Shown: piece by piece, positions 23,382-32,132 of the stretch | Position numbering within the stretch: position 1 is the first letter of the stretch | How the letters are laid out: each line of letters begins with the position of its first letter | From: Alphaproteobacteria bacterium | GTDB taxonomy: Bacteria; Pseudomonadota; Alphaproteobacteria; Micavibrionales; Micavibrionaceae | DNA length: 45,331 bases | Assembly: GCA_021776025.1 (NCBI GenBank) | Contig: JAJFGR010000020.1 | Span: 1 to 45,331 of the forward strand | Direction of reading: 5' to 3' | Notes under the pieces: model-generated | Databases searched by the model: none | Seen by the model: only the letters and a program-made list of their open reading frames with translations | Told to the model about the DNA's origin: nothing | Position numbers and translations under genes: made by a program

Positions 23382-24496
23382 AAACAATAGGTGAACTACT
23401 TAAGAAAGGTAAGCGCACAGTCTGTAGTAAAAGCACTAAGACTAAATCATTAGTCAGTACAGATGAGTTTGTTGGTATTGAATTAGAAGTTGAAGATGCT
23501 GGCAGGTTAAATGGAACCTTGAATAACAATGCTAATTGTGATCAGTATTGGAATGTGAAAGGGGATGATAGCTTACGCTTCTCTGGTATAGAGTTATGCT
23601 CACTACCACTGTATGGAATTAATATAGTGAGAGCAATACGATTATATGCTGAGAGTGTTAAAGAAGATATGCTATATGCAGCAGAGCAGGGGAAAGATAG
23701 AAGTTATTTATCTGACCGTACCTCTATGCATGTACATCTTAATGTAACTGATATAACTACTGAGCAATTGCAGACAATTATTTACTTGTATGTAATTTTC
23801 GAGAAGCTATTCTTTAAGGCAGCAGGTGGATACTTCATGGAATCATCACGGGATAATAATAATTATTGTGTTCCGTTGACTCATGCAGAACCAGCAATAG
23901 TACAGAAGTCTTATGGTAATGTCATCACTAATAGTGGTGCATATCTTAATAACTTATGCGACTATGCTTTTAAATACTCAGCACTTAATATCAAACCAAT
24001 GAAAACTTTTGGAACGATAGAGTTCAGACAGCATCCGGGTGCTACTCAAGCACAAGATGTACTGAACTGGGTAAATCTTATACTAAGTTTAAAGAAGTTT
24101 GCTAAAGAGTTTGAGGGTACTCCTGAAGATCTAATGAAGATGGCTAATGAAGATCGTATCGCTTTGTATAAAGCTGTTATAAAGCATGTTAAACTACGAC
24201 GTATGTTTAAGAAGCTATATAAGGTGGGACAATTAGGTAATGATTTAGAGTATGGTATTAGATACTTTAATCAGATGATTAACTTCCGTAAACATAGGCT
24301 GATTGTTAGGTCTAAGTTGAAAGAACTTAATGAGAATGATGATGCTGAGGATACAGCTACCACTGATGTATTTGCTCCTTGGATGACACAATTAGGGGGT
24401 GGTGTAGTACCAACGCCGCAAAACTTTGCAGTATCAGCGAATGGAGCAGTAACAGTAGGCAGTAATGAATCCCAAGAAGAAGGAGATCCTTTCTAA
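23378..24496 (+). CDS. Second amidoligase, Amidoligase_2 family (372 aa)
   Basis: It is a glutamine-synthetase-fold ligase of a different subfamily from the gene at 21804. Diagnostic sites are VGIELEVED (residues 32-40), KGDDSLR (61-67) with E72, SMHVHLN (116-122) and GTIEFRQHPG (212-221), which line the ATP and metal site. The C-terminal 60 residues are acidic then Gln/Gly/Pro-rich and probably flexible. It overlaps both the unknown upstream gene and the glutamine amidotransferase gene. Two unlike amidoligases in one operon imply two amide bonds or two steps. Confidence 0.88.
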   Translation: MKTIGELLKKGKRTVCSKSTKTKSLVSTDEFVGIELEVEDAGRLNGTLNNNANCDQYWNVKGDDSLRFSGIELCSLPLYGINIVRAIRLYAESVKEDMLYAAEQGKDRSYLSDRTSMHVHLNVTDITTEQLQTIIYLYVIFEKLFFKAAGGYFMESSRDNNNYCVPLTHAEPAIVQKSYGNVITNSGAYLNNLCDYAFKYSALNIKPMKTFGTIEFRQHPGATQAQDVLNWVNLILSLKKFAKEFEGTPEDLMKMANEDRIALYKAVIKHVKLRRMFKKLYKVGQLGNDLEYGIRYFNQMINFRKHRLIVRSKLKELNENDDAEDTATTDVFAPWMTQLGGGVVPTPQNFAVSANGAVTVGSNESQEEGDPF

Positions 24497-25983
24497 TGTG
24501 TGGAATAGTAGGAATGATGACCTCTGAAAAAACAATAGGTCAAATAGGTAGAAGGAAATGGCTAACACAAGCACTGATATTAGATACCTTACGAGGTTCT
24601 GATTCAACAGGGCTAGTAGCTGTTAGACATGAAGATGATAAGAGTCCTCTTATAATTAAGGATACACTTCCCGGATATACATTTGTGAGAACTAAGCCTT
24701 ATGAAAATGTAGTGGCAGATATGGATGAGTTCAAAGCATTCATTGGTCACAACAGAGCAGGAACTATAGGCAGTAAGTATGAAGTAAATAATGCACATCC
24801 CTTTAACTATGGACATATATGGATGGTACATAATGGTACTCTAGATTTATGGAAATACATGGATGATGAGAAGTTATGTGATACTGATAGCCAAGCTATC
24901 TGTTATCAGCTAAGTCTATGTCATTCTGATGAAGAGTATAAGGATGTATTAGAGCAGCTTGATGGTGCATACGCATTAGTATGGTATGATACTGAACAAG
25001 ACTGTTTATATATGGCACGTAATGATGAGCGTCCATTTCATTTTGCATTTAGTAAAGATAAGAGAGATGTGTTCTTTGCTTCAGAGAAAGAGATGTTAAT
25101 TCTTTTAATGAAAAGAAATGATTATGAACTTGATGGTAACCTAGTATATAAATTATCGGCAGGGCGTATGCTTAAATGGGAAGATACTAAGAGCTATACG
25201 ACTATTAAGTTTACACCTAAACCATATACGGTATGGAATAACTGGCCACATTATCAAGGAGCTAGAAGCTCACATTCGTCAAGCGGGGGGTCAACAAGAT
25301 CTGGAAATTTATACGAGGACACTAAGAAGGCCGCCCAAGAAAAGAAAACTACTATATTAAATGGAGAATCTTTCCACTTATTAAGTAGAAAAGAGGCGAA
25401 ACGTAAAGCTAAACATCATGGATTAAATTCTATAAGATGTAAGATTAGGTTTATTATTGATCGTATGAAATACTCAAGTAATCCTAAGCCGGGCAAAGAA
25501 GTATTCTTTAGAGGTAGAATGATAAAGGATATCAACGGAGTTAATAAAGAGATTCCTGTATTAGGATTCATGAGTGGAACTACATACACTGACGGAGAAC
25601 TTAATACTATTTACGAAGGTAGAATTGATAAAGGATTATTAGTCAGTAAGGAATCAGAGAATAGAAAGGATGAGTTTACTATTCGTTTATTACCATCCTC
25701 GATTGTACGTAAGGGTATGATTGATAAGAGTAATGTAGTACCTATTGATCCCGGCAATGAAGTGGGTCAAGAGGAAGAAGAGGATACAGCCATAGAATAT
25801 TATGACGATCCTTGTGGTATGTGTAATATGCCTATACCTTTACATGTATTGGATACGATTAGATGGACTAATGGTAGCTTCCAACCTATATGTGAAGAGT
25901 GTGATGAGGTATACTATACACCAAAGACTGGTAAACCAAAGGCAGAGTTCAAGCACAATGGGCTACCAGATTTATGTGTGTAA
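24496..25983 (+). CDS. Class II glutamine amidotransferase with zinc-ribbon C-terminus (495 aa)
   Basis: The N-terminal domain is an Ntn-hydrolase glutaminase. The nucleophile Cys2 follows the initiator Met (MCGIVGMM), and RGSDSTG (33-39), GHNRAGTIG (84-92), VHNGTL (111-116) and DTDSQ (129-133) are all present. It would release ammonia from glutamine. The remaining 270 residues are unusual: a Ser/Gly linker (about 255-272), a domain with no family I can name (about 275-425), and a C440-x2-C443...C466-x2-C469 zinc ribbon. No synthetase domain is fused, so ammonia must be passed to a partner. The start overlaps the second amidoligase stop (TAATG). Confidence 0.88.
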   Translation: MCGIVGMMTSEKTIGQIGRRKWLTQALILDTLRGSDSTGLVAVRHEDDKSPLIIKDTLPGYTFVRTKPYENVVADMDEFKAFIGHNRAGTIGSKYEVNNAHPFNYGHIWMVHNGTLDLWKYMDDEKLCDTDSQAICYQLSLCHSDEEYKDVLEQLDGAYALVWYDTEQDCLYMARNDERPFHFAFSKDKRDVFFASEKEMLILLMKRNDYELDGNLVYKLSAGRMLKWEDTKSYTTIKFTPKPYTVWNNWPHYQGARSSHSSSGGSTRSGNLYEDTKKAAQEKKTTILNGESFHLLSRKEAKRKAKHHGLNSIRCKIRFIIDRMKYSSNPKPGKEVFFRGRMIKDINGVNKEIPVLGFMSGTTYTDGELNTIYEGRIDKGLLVSKESENRKDEFTIRLLPSSIVRKGMIDKSNVVPIDPGNEVGQEEEEDTAIEYYDDPCGMCNMPIPLHVLDTIRWTNGSFQPICEECDEVYYTPKTGKPKAEFKHNGLPDLCV

Positions 25984-25999
25984 ATAAAAGGTAAATGAT

Positions 26000-26821
26000 A
26001 TGAATAAGATAGTAGTTTATCGTACCACTACTAAACCAAAAGGTAGTGGACACCGACTAGCTCAAGCTTTAAATGCACCATCATGTGCATCAGGTATTCT
26101 TCCAAAGAATACTGGTTTTGATGAGCCAATTACTATAGTTAACTATGGATATAGTGCTATACCGCAATGGCTAAGCATGATGGATGAGTATGAAGTTATT
26201 AATCATTGGGATGCTATAAGATTATCTGTTGATAAAAGACTTACGTTTCAAGCACTTAATGATAATGATGTTCCTTGTTTGGAATACACTGTATCAAAGG
26301 ATACAGCACAGTCTTGGTGTGATGATGGCTATCATGTGATAGCACGTACTGAGGTTGCTGCTTCTAAGGGTAAAGGTATTGTGGTAGTAGAACCATATAC
26401 ATCTGTCCCCGAAGCTGAGCTATATACCGCATGGTATGATAAGACAGATGAACATAGAGTTCATGTGTTTCGTGGAGAAGTAATTGCTGTACAACAGAAA
26501 GTACCTATGCACGAGGATTATCTTGAGGAGAAAAACTTCACATACAATGATGATATATGTAACTATCATAATGGTTGGATCTTTGCATCTAAGCATAGTC
26601 ATCCTGATATGTTCAGGTATGATAAGAAGATAGGTACAGTAGCTATCAATGCTACTAAAGCATTGGGCTTAGATTATTGTGGGGTTGATGTACTGTCTAT
26701 ATGGACAGGTACAGGTAAATGTAAAGAAGCTGTTGTATGTGAATCAAACACAGCACCAGCATTAGGTACGCCATTTGTATTGGAAGCATATACAAAGGCT
26801 ATACTTGAATCAATTAAATAG
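26000..26821 (+). CDS. ATP-grasp ligase, RimK-like (273 aa)
   Basis: It is probably a carboxylate-amine ligase acting through an acyl-phosphate. Sites seen are VIAR (residues 113-116), the glycine-rich SKGKGIVVV (122-130), EHRVHVF (151-157), LDYCGVDVL (224-232) and the metal-binding VCESNTAPAL with E248 and N250. The N-terminal pre-ATP-grasp part is short (about residues 1-75). RimK-type enzymes add amino acids to protein or peptide ends, which fits a modification operon with glutamine amidotransferase and amidoligases. It follows the amidotransferase by 16 bases. Confidence 0.87.
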   Translation: MNKIVVYRTTTKPKGSGHRLAQALNAPSCASGILPKNTGFDEPITIVNYGYSAIPQWLSMMDEYEVINHWDAIRLSVDKRLTFQALNDNDVPCLEYTVSKDTAQSWCDDGYHVIARTEVAASKGKGIVVVEPYTSVPEAELYTAWYDKTDEHRVHVFRGEVIAVQQKVPMHEDYLEEKNFTYNDDICNYHNGWIFASKHSHPDMFRYDKKIGTVAINATKALGLDYCGVDVLSIWTGTGKCKEAVVCESNTAPALGTPFVLEAYTKAILESIK

Positions 26822-26831
26822 GTAAAAGAAA

Positions 26832-27692
26832 ATGGTATCAAATAAAATTCTAACATTCGATGATGAGACAATGGATCCACCTAAAGGTAATAGTTTAGAT
26901 GAGATCTATCAATCAAGTTCATTAAGATTTTCTATGGGAAAAATATCACTGAAAAATAAAGAAGCATATCAAATGACGCAGTGGTGTAAGTGTAGAGATT
27001 TCTTATGTGATACAGTACTAGCTACTGTTGATAGTGATTATACTTCTGTATCTATCTTTGGATATGAGCATAATGGTGATACTCATAGGTTGCCCAGAGA
27101 TGGTGTATACTTATTTGTTAAGGGATTAAAATCAAATAGATTAGAGTATGTAATCTCTTTCTTAAACGCATTAGAACGGTCAGCTAAATGGAAGCAGTCT
27201 GTTGTGTATCCAACATCTGAGGATAATCATTATGTATTTGTAGGTAGTAAGCGATGGTTAAGTCCTTTCTATATTTGGTTATATTCTTTTCTAATTAGAT
27301 TATCTCATGAGCATGGTGATAATAACAGAACATATGGCTCAGTATCAGAAGAGATTAATCATTGGTTAGAAACGCAGAGTGGTGGTAATGATTACACATA
27401 CTTATATAATTTTATGCAAGCATGTCAGAACATTAATGCTGATTGGGATAAGAAAAGATTTATAACTACCTTACTTATTAAACAGAAGAAATTATTATCA
27501 TCTTCGGAGAATATACTAGGTCAGATAAAAGGAAAAGTACATAGTGATGCACATATGTATCATGATTATTGTGGATTAAATACTATGGCTGATGCTATGT
27601 GTGAATATAAATCTGAAACAGTATCTACACCTAATAAGAGTAGAATTTATAGTGGACTCTATCATGAGTTCGTGAAACTAATTAACGCTTAA
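26832..27692 (+). CDS. Unknown operon protein (286 aa)
   Basis: I do not recognise the family. It is largely helical, with many Trp, Tyr and Lys residues and a central hydrophobic stretch (RWLSPFYIWLYSFLIRLSHE, about residues 139-158) that could be a buried core or a membrane-associated helix. No nucleotide-binding motif is visible. It sits between the ATP-grasp gene and the cyclotransferase and is presumably part of the same pathway. It might be the protein being modified or a scaffold. Confidence 0.65.
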   Translation: MVSNKILTFDDETMDPPKGNSLDEIYQSSSLRFSMGKISLKNKEAYQMTQWCKCRDFLCDTVLATVDSDYTSVSIFGYEHNGDTHRLPRDGVYLFVKGLKSNRLEYVISFLNALERSAKWKQSVVYPTSEDNHYVFVGSKRWLSPFYIWLYSFLIRLSHEHGDNNRTYGSVSEEINHWLETQSGGNDYTYLYNFMQACQNINADWDKKRFITTLLIKQKKLLSSSENILGQIKGKVHSDAHMYHDYCGLNTMADAMCEYKSETVSTPNKSRIYSGLYHEFVKLINA

Positions 27693-27702
27693 GGAGTCTA
27701 AG

Positions 27703-28056
27703 ATGAAATTATTAGTCTATGGTACATTGAAAGAAGGGGAACATGCTAACAATCTGTTAGGTAAAGATGCAGAAATGTTAGATGCATTCTATACTCTGGA
27801 AGGATATAAGATGTATAAGTCAGGCTACCCTATGGTAGTACCTGTGAATGAGGGTGAAGATTTTAAAGTTAAGTGTGAGTTATGGGAAGTTCCTGAAGAA
27901 GCTGTCTTTAGTTCTGTTGATATGTATGAAGGACATCCATCACTATTCAAACGTACATGTATAGATGAAGATGAGGATATTCATATGTATGTATATAATT
28001 CTCCTATCTATGGACAGGATACAGAGATATTACCTGAAGCTGTAGGTATGTGGTAA
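27703..28056 (+). CDS. Gamma-glutamylcyclotransferase-like protein (117 aa)
   Basis: The AIG2/GGCT fold is recognisable from VYGTLKEG (residues 5-12), which forms the substrate loop, and DMYEGHP (73-79), whose Glu76 is at the catalytic position. Enzymes of this fold remove gamma-glutamyl groups from amines, amino acids or proteins with release of 5-oxoproline. In this operon it could trim or reverse a gamma-glutamyl amide made by the ligases. AAGGAG precedes the ATG. Confidence 0.85.
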   Translation: MKLLVYGTLKEGEHANNLLGKDAEMLDAFYTLEGYKMYKSGYPMVVPVNEGEDFKVKCELWEVPEEAVFSSVDMYEGHPSLFKRTCIDEDEDIHMYVYNSPIYGQDTEILPEAVGMW

Positions 28057-28197
28057 ATGAAAATTAAATATGATTTGCTTAGTTGGTTTGGAAATAGTAT
28101 ACATTATACTAGAGTATCTAAAGAGGAATGTTATATTGCATTATTTGGAGTAACTCTCATACTTAAAGCCGATGGAACATATATTTTAGAATCGTGA
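28057..28197 (+). CDS. Tiny protein with ADGTYIL end (46 aa)
   Basis: The ATG follows the cyclotransferase stop directly, and the stop overlaps the primase GTG (GTGA). The C-terminal half matches the 66-residue product at 20387-20587 in pattern (DGTYIL). It is mixed hydrophobic, with no motif of known function. Confidence 0.5.
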   Translation: MKIKYDLLSWFGNSIHYTRVSKEECYIALFGVTLILKADGTYILES

Positions 28198-29003
28198 AAA
28201 ATCTTAGGGAACATGTAGAGTTAGAAGCTAGTAGCCTAGAGGTAGGACAACAGGTACGTACCATGTGTCCAGTGTGCTGCTCTCAACATGAACCTATATC
28301 CTTTTGGATAAAGAGATTTGATGAAGGGATACAGTATAAGTGTTGGCGTGCTAGCTGTCCTACTCAAGGATTCATAGGGGTAAGATACTCCTCAGATACA
28401 GTTGCTAAACCGAAACCAAAATCAATAAGAAAGTATCAGGGGCAACTAGAGAAATTACCTGATGAGATTACTACATTCTTAAAAGATAAGTTCTGGCTCA
28501 CAGATGAAGAGCTGATAAGTAATCGAGTACTATGGAATCCTTATAGAAGAACAGTGGTCTTTACTTTATATAATCAATTCGGGTATCCTATTGGGTACTG
28601 TGATAGATCATATGAAGGTAGAGAACCTAAGAGTCTAACATACTGGGAACATGAGAATGAACCTATGTTATATTATCCTGATGGAACAGTGAATGGAGAA
28701 TTCAAACATGACTATGTGGCAGTGGTTGAAGATGTTGTGTCAGCTATCCGTATGTCTAGGTTTATACCTTGCATTGCCTTTCTTGGCACTAATATCACTT
28801 CCGATACAATTAAGTTTGTTGCTAAGCATAGTAGCAATCTGCTTATTGCCTTGGATTATGATGCGATTAATCTCTCATTACAATACAAGAAAAGATTCGG
28901 ACTATACTTTAAACAAGTAAAGATATTTGTGAATAAGAAAGACCCAAAGGATACTGAACCAAATGAATTAAAAGAATTAGTGGAGAAAGTTATATGTTTA
29001 TAG
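28194..29003 (+). CDS. DNA primase, zinc-finger and TOPRIM type (269 aa)
   Basis: It should make RNA primers on the lagging strand. The zinc site is C25-x2-C28 with C50 and C55, and the TOPRIM core shows the acidic E179-D180 and D221-x-D223. It covers the primase half of T7 gp4 without the helicase, which is a separate gene here, as in SIO1-type phages. A GTG start is used, overlapping the previous stop; the ribosome site is weak, so coupling is likely. Confidence 0.85.
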   Translation: MKNLREHVELEASSLEVGQQVRTMCPVCCSQHEPISFWIKRFDEGIQYKCWRASCPTQGFIGVRYSSDTVAKPKPKSIRKYQGQLEKLPDEITTFLKDKFWLTDEELISNRVLWNPYRRTVVFTLYNQFGYPIGYCDRSYEGREPKSLTYWEHENEPMLYYPDGTVNGEFKHDYVAVVEDVVSAIRMSRFIPCIAFLGTNITSDTIKFVAKHSSNLLIALDYDAINLSLQYKKRFGLYFKQVKIFVNKKDPKDTEPNELKELVEKVICL

Positions 29004-29185
29004 CTCTTAGTAAAAACTATAGAGGCTTTACTTATAGAGTAGAGTTTAGTTCTAAAGTAGAATATAAAGCAGCCATTGATTTAGATATAAATGATAATAA
29101 AGAAATTTGTTGGTCATACTTATTTAATGAAGATGGTGCTATAATTTACTCATATCGAAGAGGATATACGTTGGAGAATTTGTAA
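28994..29185 (+). CDS. Small soluble protein (63 aa)
   Basis: It overlaps the primase end by 10 bases and the phosphoesterase start by one. It is a small mixed protein rich in Tyr and Asp or Asn, with strand-like FTYRVEFSSKVEYKAAIDLD (about residues 12-31). The function is unknown. Confidence 0.5.
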   Translation: MFIALSKNYRGFTYRVEFSSKVEYKAAIDLDINDNKEICWSYLFNEDGAIIYSYRRGYTLENL

Positions 29186-29832
29186 TGAGTAATGTAATGT
29201 TCGCTTCTGATCTACATCTAGACCATACATATGCAGCAGCAAGTAGAGGATATGGTTATACAATAATAACAGATGGTCGCAAGCAGGGAGTATGTACTCA
29301 ACAAGAGATAGGGGAACATAACAGTGAAATAATAGAGACATTAGAATCTCAAGTCACTAAGAGAACTATCCTATGGATACTAGGGGATGTAGCTATGAGT
29401 ACTAGTGCATTGTATTTATTAGATGCCTTACCTTGTGAGCTACGTCTAGTACGAGGGAATCATGATGACCAGAAAGAGAAAGAATATCGCAGGTTATTTA
29501 CTCAGATACATGGATGCTTACGTTATAAACAATTCTGGTTAAGTCATATACCTATACATCCACAAGAGATGTACAGATGTAGAGGTAATGTGCATGGACA
29601 TATCCATAAGAACACTAATAGCCCAGTGATACCTTATCCTTATTACAATGTTAATTGGGATTATCATAGGAGAGCTGTTAGCCTTGAGGAGATACAAGGA
29701 TGGTTTGATAAGTATGAAGAGGCAAAGGATATAGTTGAGAGAGCCTCGATACATCAAGCTTTATCTAGTGGTATACCAGTGGATGAAGAATTTAACAAGT
29801 CAGAGATAGAAAGATTAGTTAAAGAAATGTAA
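29185..29832 (+). CDS. Calcineurin-like metallophosphoesterase (215 aa)
   Basis: All metal-binding blocks are present: D9-x-H11 in FASDLHLDH, GD in WILGDVAM, GNHDD in LVRGNHDDQ, SHIPIHP and HGHIHK. It likely hydrolyses a phosphoester or phosphodiester, perhaps a nucleotide or DNA end. It sits in the replication module between primase and helicase, as in related marine podoviruses. The start overlaps the previous stop by one base (TAATG). Confidence 0.87.
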   Translation: MSNVMFASDLHLDHTYAAASRGYGYTIITDGRKQGVCTQQEIGEHNSEIIETLESQVTKRTILWILGDVAMSTSALYLLDALPCELRLVRGNHDDQKEKEYRRLFTQIHGCLRYKQFWLSHIPIHPQEMYRCRGNVHGHIHKNTNSPVIPYPYYNVNWDYHRRAVSLEEIQGWFDKYEEAKDIVERASIHQALSSGIPVDEEFNKSEIERLVKEM

Positions 29833-29843
29833 GGAGATAGTAT

Positions 29844-31031
29844 GTGCAAGAAAGAAACCTAATCGTTGCAGCAATACAAAGTAAGGAAGCATATCTGATT
29901 GCATCTGATTATGATATTGAAGATTCACTGACAGTACAAGGTAGGATAGTCTGGAAAGAGATAACTGAATTCTACTCGAAAGATAAAGAAGCCTACCATT
30001 GTGATAGAGAAGTACTGTCTGCTAGATTAACACGCAAACATCCGAAGCATGTGGAAGTACTACAAGATCTCATTAGCGACGAGATTGATTTTAGTATACC
30101 AAACTTTCTGGATGAGTTATATGCAGTTAAGAGTGAATCACTCGCTGATAGATTGTTGATGGCACTGACTTCGGGTAACACCGAGGAGGCTGGTATTCTG
30201 TCCAAAGAATACTATGACCTCTATGAGAATGGTCTCAGTTTAGTTACTGAAGATGTGGACATAATAAATAATAAATCAATCCAAGACATCTTTGCCTCTA
30301 CAGAAGGAGACAATCAATTCAAGCTAGGGCTACCTGCATTAGATAGTAGATTAGATGGGGGTCTAAATAAAGGACACCACGTTCTACTCTTTGCAGTACC
30401 AGAGATCGGTAAGTCAGCGTTTGCAATACACTTTGCTTCTAGTTTTCTAGAGCAAGGGAAGAAGGTACTCTACATAGGGAACGAAGATCCAGAGGATCAG
30501 ATGTTAATGCGTTTCATTACTAGATTATCAGGGATGGTTAAGTACGAAGTGAAAGAGAACCTTGACTTAGCATGGCATATGGCTGATGAAGCAGGGTATG
30601 GAAATCTTTTCTTTGCAGCTTTACATCCCGGCTCGTTGAAAGAGATACGTGCCTTATTGAAACATGTACAACCTGATGTACTGATAGTGGATCAGACATC
30701 GGAACTAATATCCAGTGCGGATAGTAGAACTAATAGGTTACATGCAAACATATCAGGTATGAGGAATCTCTCGAAAGAGTTTAATGTATTAGGAATGTCA
30801 GTAGTACAAGCCTCTGATTCTGCAACGAATAAGCTGAAGCTTGAACGAAATGATGTTCACTTTTCTAACATTGATATAGCTGCGCAAGTAGATTTGATGT
30901 TAGGTATAGGGTGTAACTCGGAGTATGAGCAATCTAATCAGAGATTACTTACCCTTTGTAAGAATAAAATAACAGGGAATCATGACAGTATAATCTGTAG
31001 TATTGATCCCCAACGGAGTGTAATATCCTAA
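29844..31031 (+). CDS. Replicative helicase, DnaB/T7 gp4-C type (395 aa)
   Basis: It should unwind the fork 5' to 3'. A helical N-terminal domain (about residues 1-140) precedes a RecA-like core with Walker A AVPEIGKS (184-191), a following GNEDPEDQ (212-219) and Walker B VLIVDQ (279-284). The GTG start is favoured by AAGGAG 7 bases upstream; an out-of-frame ATG three bases earlier soon stops. It is encoded apart from the primase. Confidence 0.85.
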   Translation: MQERNLIVAAIQSKEAYLIASDYDIEDSLTVQGRIVWKEITEFYSKDKEAYHCDREVLSARLTRKHPKHVEVLQDLISDEIDFSIPNFLDELYAVKSESLADRLLMALTSGNTEEAGILSKEYYDLYENGLSLVTEDVDIINNKSIQDIFASTEGDNQFKLGLPALDSRLDGGLNKGHHVLLFAVPEIGKSAFAIHFASSFLEQGKKVLYIGNEDPEDQMLMRFITRLSGMVKYEVKENLDLAWHMADEAGYGNLFFAALHPGSLKEIRALLKHVQPDVLIVDQTSELISSADSRTNRLHANISGMRNLSKEFNVLGMSVVQASDSATNKLKLERNDVHFSNIDIAAQVDLMLGIGCNSEYEQSNQRLLTLCKNKITGNHDSIICSIDPQRSVIS

Positions 31032-31592
31032 ATGAAAACAAATATAATGGTTGACCTTGAGACATTAGGTATTAGATACAACGATGCAATGCTATCAATA
31101 GGTGCATGTGTATTCGATCCTAATGGAGATAAGATAGGTGATGAGTTCCATATGCAAGTAGGATTAGAATCCTGCTTTGAACATGGACTAGGTGTGCAAG
31201 AGAGTACACTGCTATGGTGGTTTGGGCAGAGTGAAGATGCACGACAGAACATAATTAAAGCTAAGCGTAAAAGCTTACAGAAAGTGATGTATGATTTCAA
31301 TAAATGGCTACCTGAGAAGGGTGCTATCATGTGGAGTCATGGATTAACCTTTGATGTAGCTAAGCTGCAGTACATCTATGAAGTACTTGGATGGGAATAT
31401 CCTTGGAACTATGGTGATGTACGTGATACTCGTACCTTATTCAGTCTAGTACCATACCCTATAACGAAAGCTATGCGTGGTGGTACAGGTGAAACGAAAC
31501 ATGATGCACTTGATGATGCAAAGATGCAAGCAAGGGCAGTACAAGATGTGTATGCCTACTTAGGCAGTAACTATGTACTGAAAGCCAAGTGA
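31032..31592 (+). CDS. DEDD 3'-5' exonuclease (186 aa)
   Basis: The family signature is clear: MVDLETLG (D8, E10), SHGLTFDVAKL around residue 99-110 for motif II, and HDALDDAKMQA near 157-167 for motif III. Length and composition suit a DnaQ/RNase T-type proofreading or repair exonuclease. It lies directly after the helicase. The polymerase has its own exonuclease domain, so this one may act on RNA or on ends. Confidence 0.85.
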   Translation: MKTNIMVDLETLGIRYNDAMLSIGACVFDPNGDKIGDEFHMQVGLESCFEHGLGVQESTLLWWFGQSEDARQNIIKAKRKSLQKVMYDFNKWLPEKGAIMWSHGLTFDVAKLQYIYEVLGWEYPWNYGDVRDTRTLFSLVPYPITKAMRGGTGETKHDALDDAKMQARAVQDVYAYLGSNYVLKAK

Positions 31593-31783
31593 AATTCTTC
31601 GTAGGAATGGATGGTACGTACCCTGTTACAGGGAGTACGGATGCTAATATGGTATTAGCTACCCTGCAGAATATGAAGGCAGAAGAACCTGAAATATATG
31701 TAGCGGAATTAGGTAGAAAACTACCACTCAAACATGAGAATGGGAAACTATCATGGCTAATACCTCGCAGGAACAGGAAATAA
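31589..31783 (+). CDS. Small unknown protein, GTG start (64 aa)
   Basis: The GTG overlaps the exonuclease stop (GTGA). The protein is mixed with a basic end (LSWLIPRRNRK). No family is recognised. Confidence 0.5.
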   Translation: MKFFVGMDGTYPVTGSTDANMVLATLQNMKAEEPEIYVAELGRKLPLKHENGKLSWLIPRRNRK

Positions 31784-31899
31784 ATAGACTCCGAGAATAT
31801 AATAAAGAGCTTATAGATTTCCTTATAGATTATAGGTGGAATGGTGTGGACTTAAAGACTTTAGATAAAGTTGCTGAGTCCTTATTGGAGAAGATATGA
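31753..31899 (+). CDS. Tiny helical protein (48 aa)
   Basis: The ATG at 31753 overlaps the previous gene, and the stop overlaps the next ATG (ATGA). It is a charged helical product (QEINRLREYNKELIDFL, residues 8-24), possibly a coiled coil. The function is unknown. Confidence 0.5.
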   Translation: MANTSQEQEINRLREYNKELIDFLIDYRWNGVDLKTLDKVAESLLEKI

Positions 31900-32132
31900 T
31901 AACAACAGCATTAGAAATGACTGTCACAGTAGAGGATGCAATAGATCCTGACAGAGTAGTATTGGTTGTTAGTATGACCAAGAACCATATACCAATGGGA
32001 CATAAGAGAGAGATTAAGCGTGAATCATTTGAGTCTTATCCTGACTTATGTACTATGTATGCAGTAGATGAGGCTGTTAATAAACTCAGGCTAGCGATAA
32101 AGAAACATGATGAAAGTCTTACAGTTTCTTAA
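31896..32132 (+). CDS. Small unknown protein upstream of the polymerase (78 aa)
   Basis: It is a mixed protein with strand-like VVLVVSMTKN (residues 21-30) and a helical end. It overlaps the DNA polymerase gene by 26 bases, which suggests coupled translation. Function unknown. Confidence 0.55.
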   Translation: MITTALEMTVTVEDAIDPDRVVLVVSMTKNHIPMGHKREIKRESFESYPDLCTMYAVDEAVNKLRLAIKKHDESLTVS

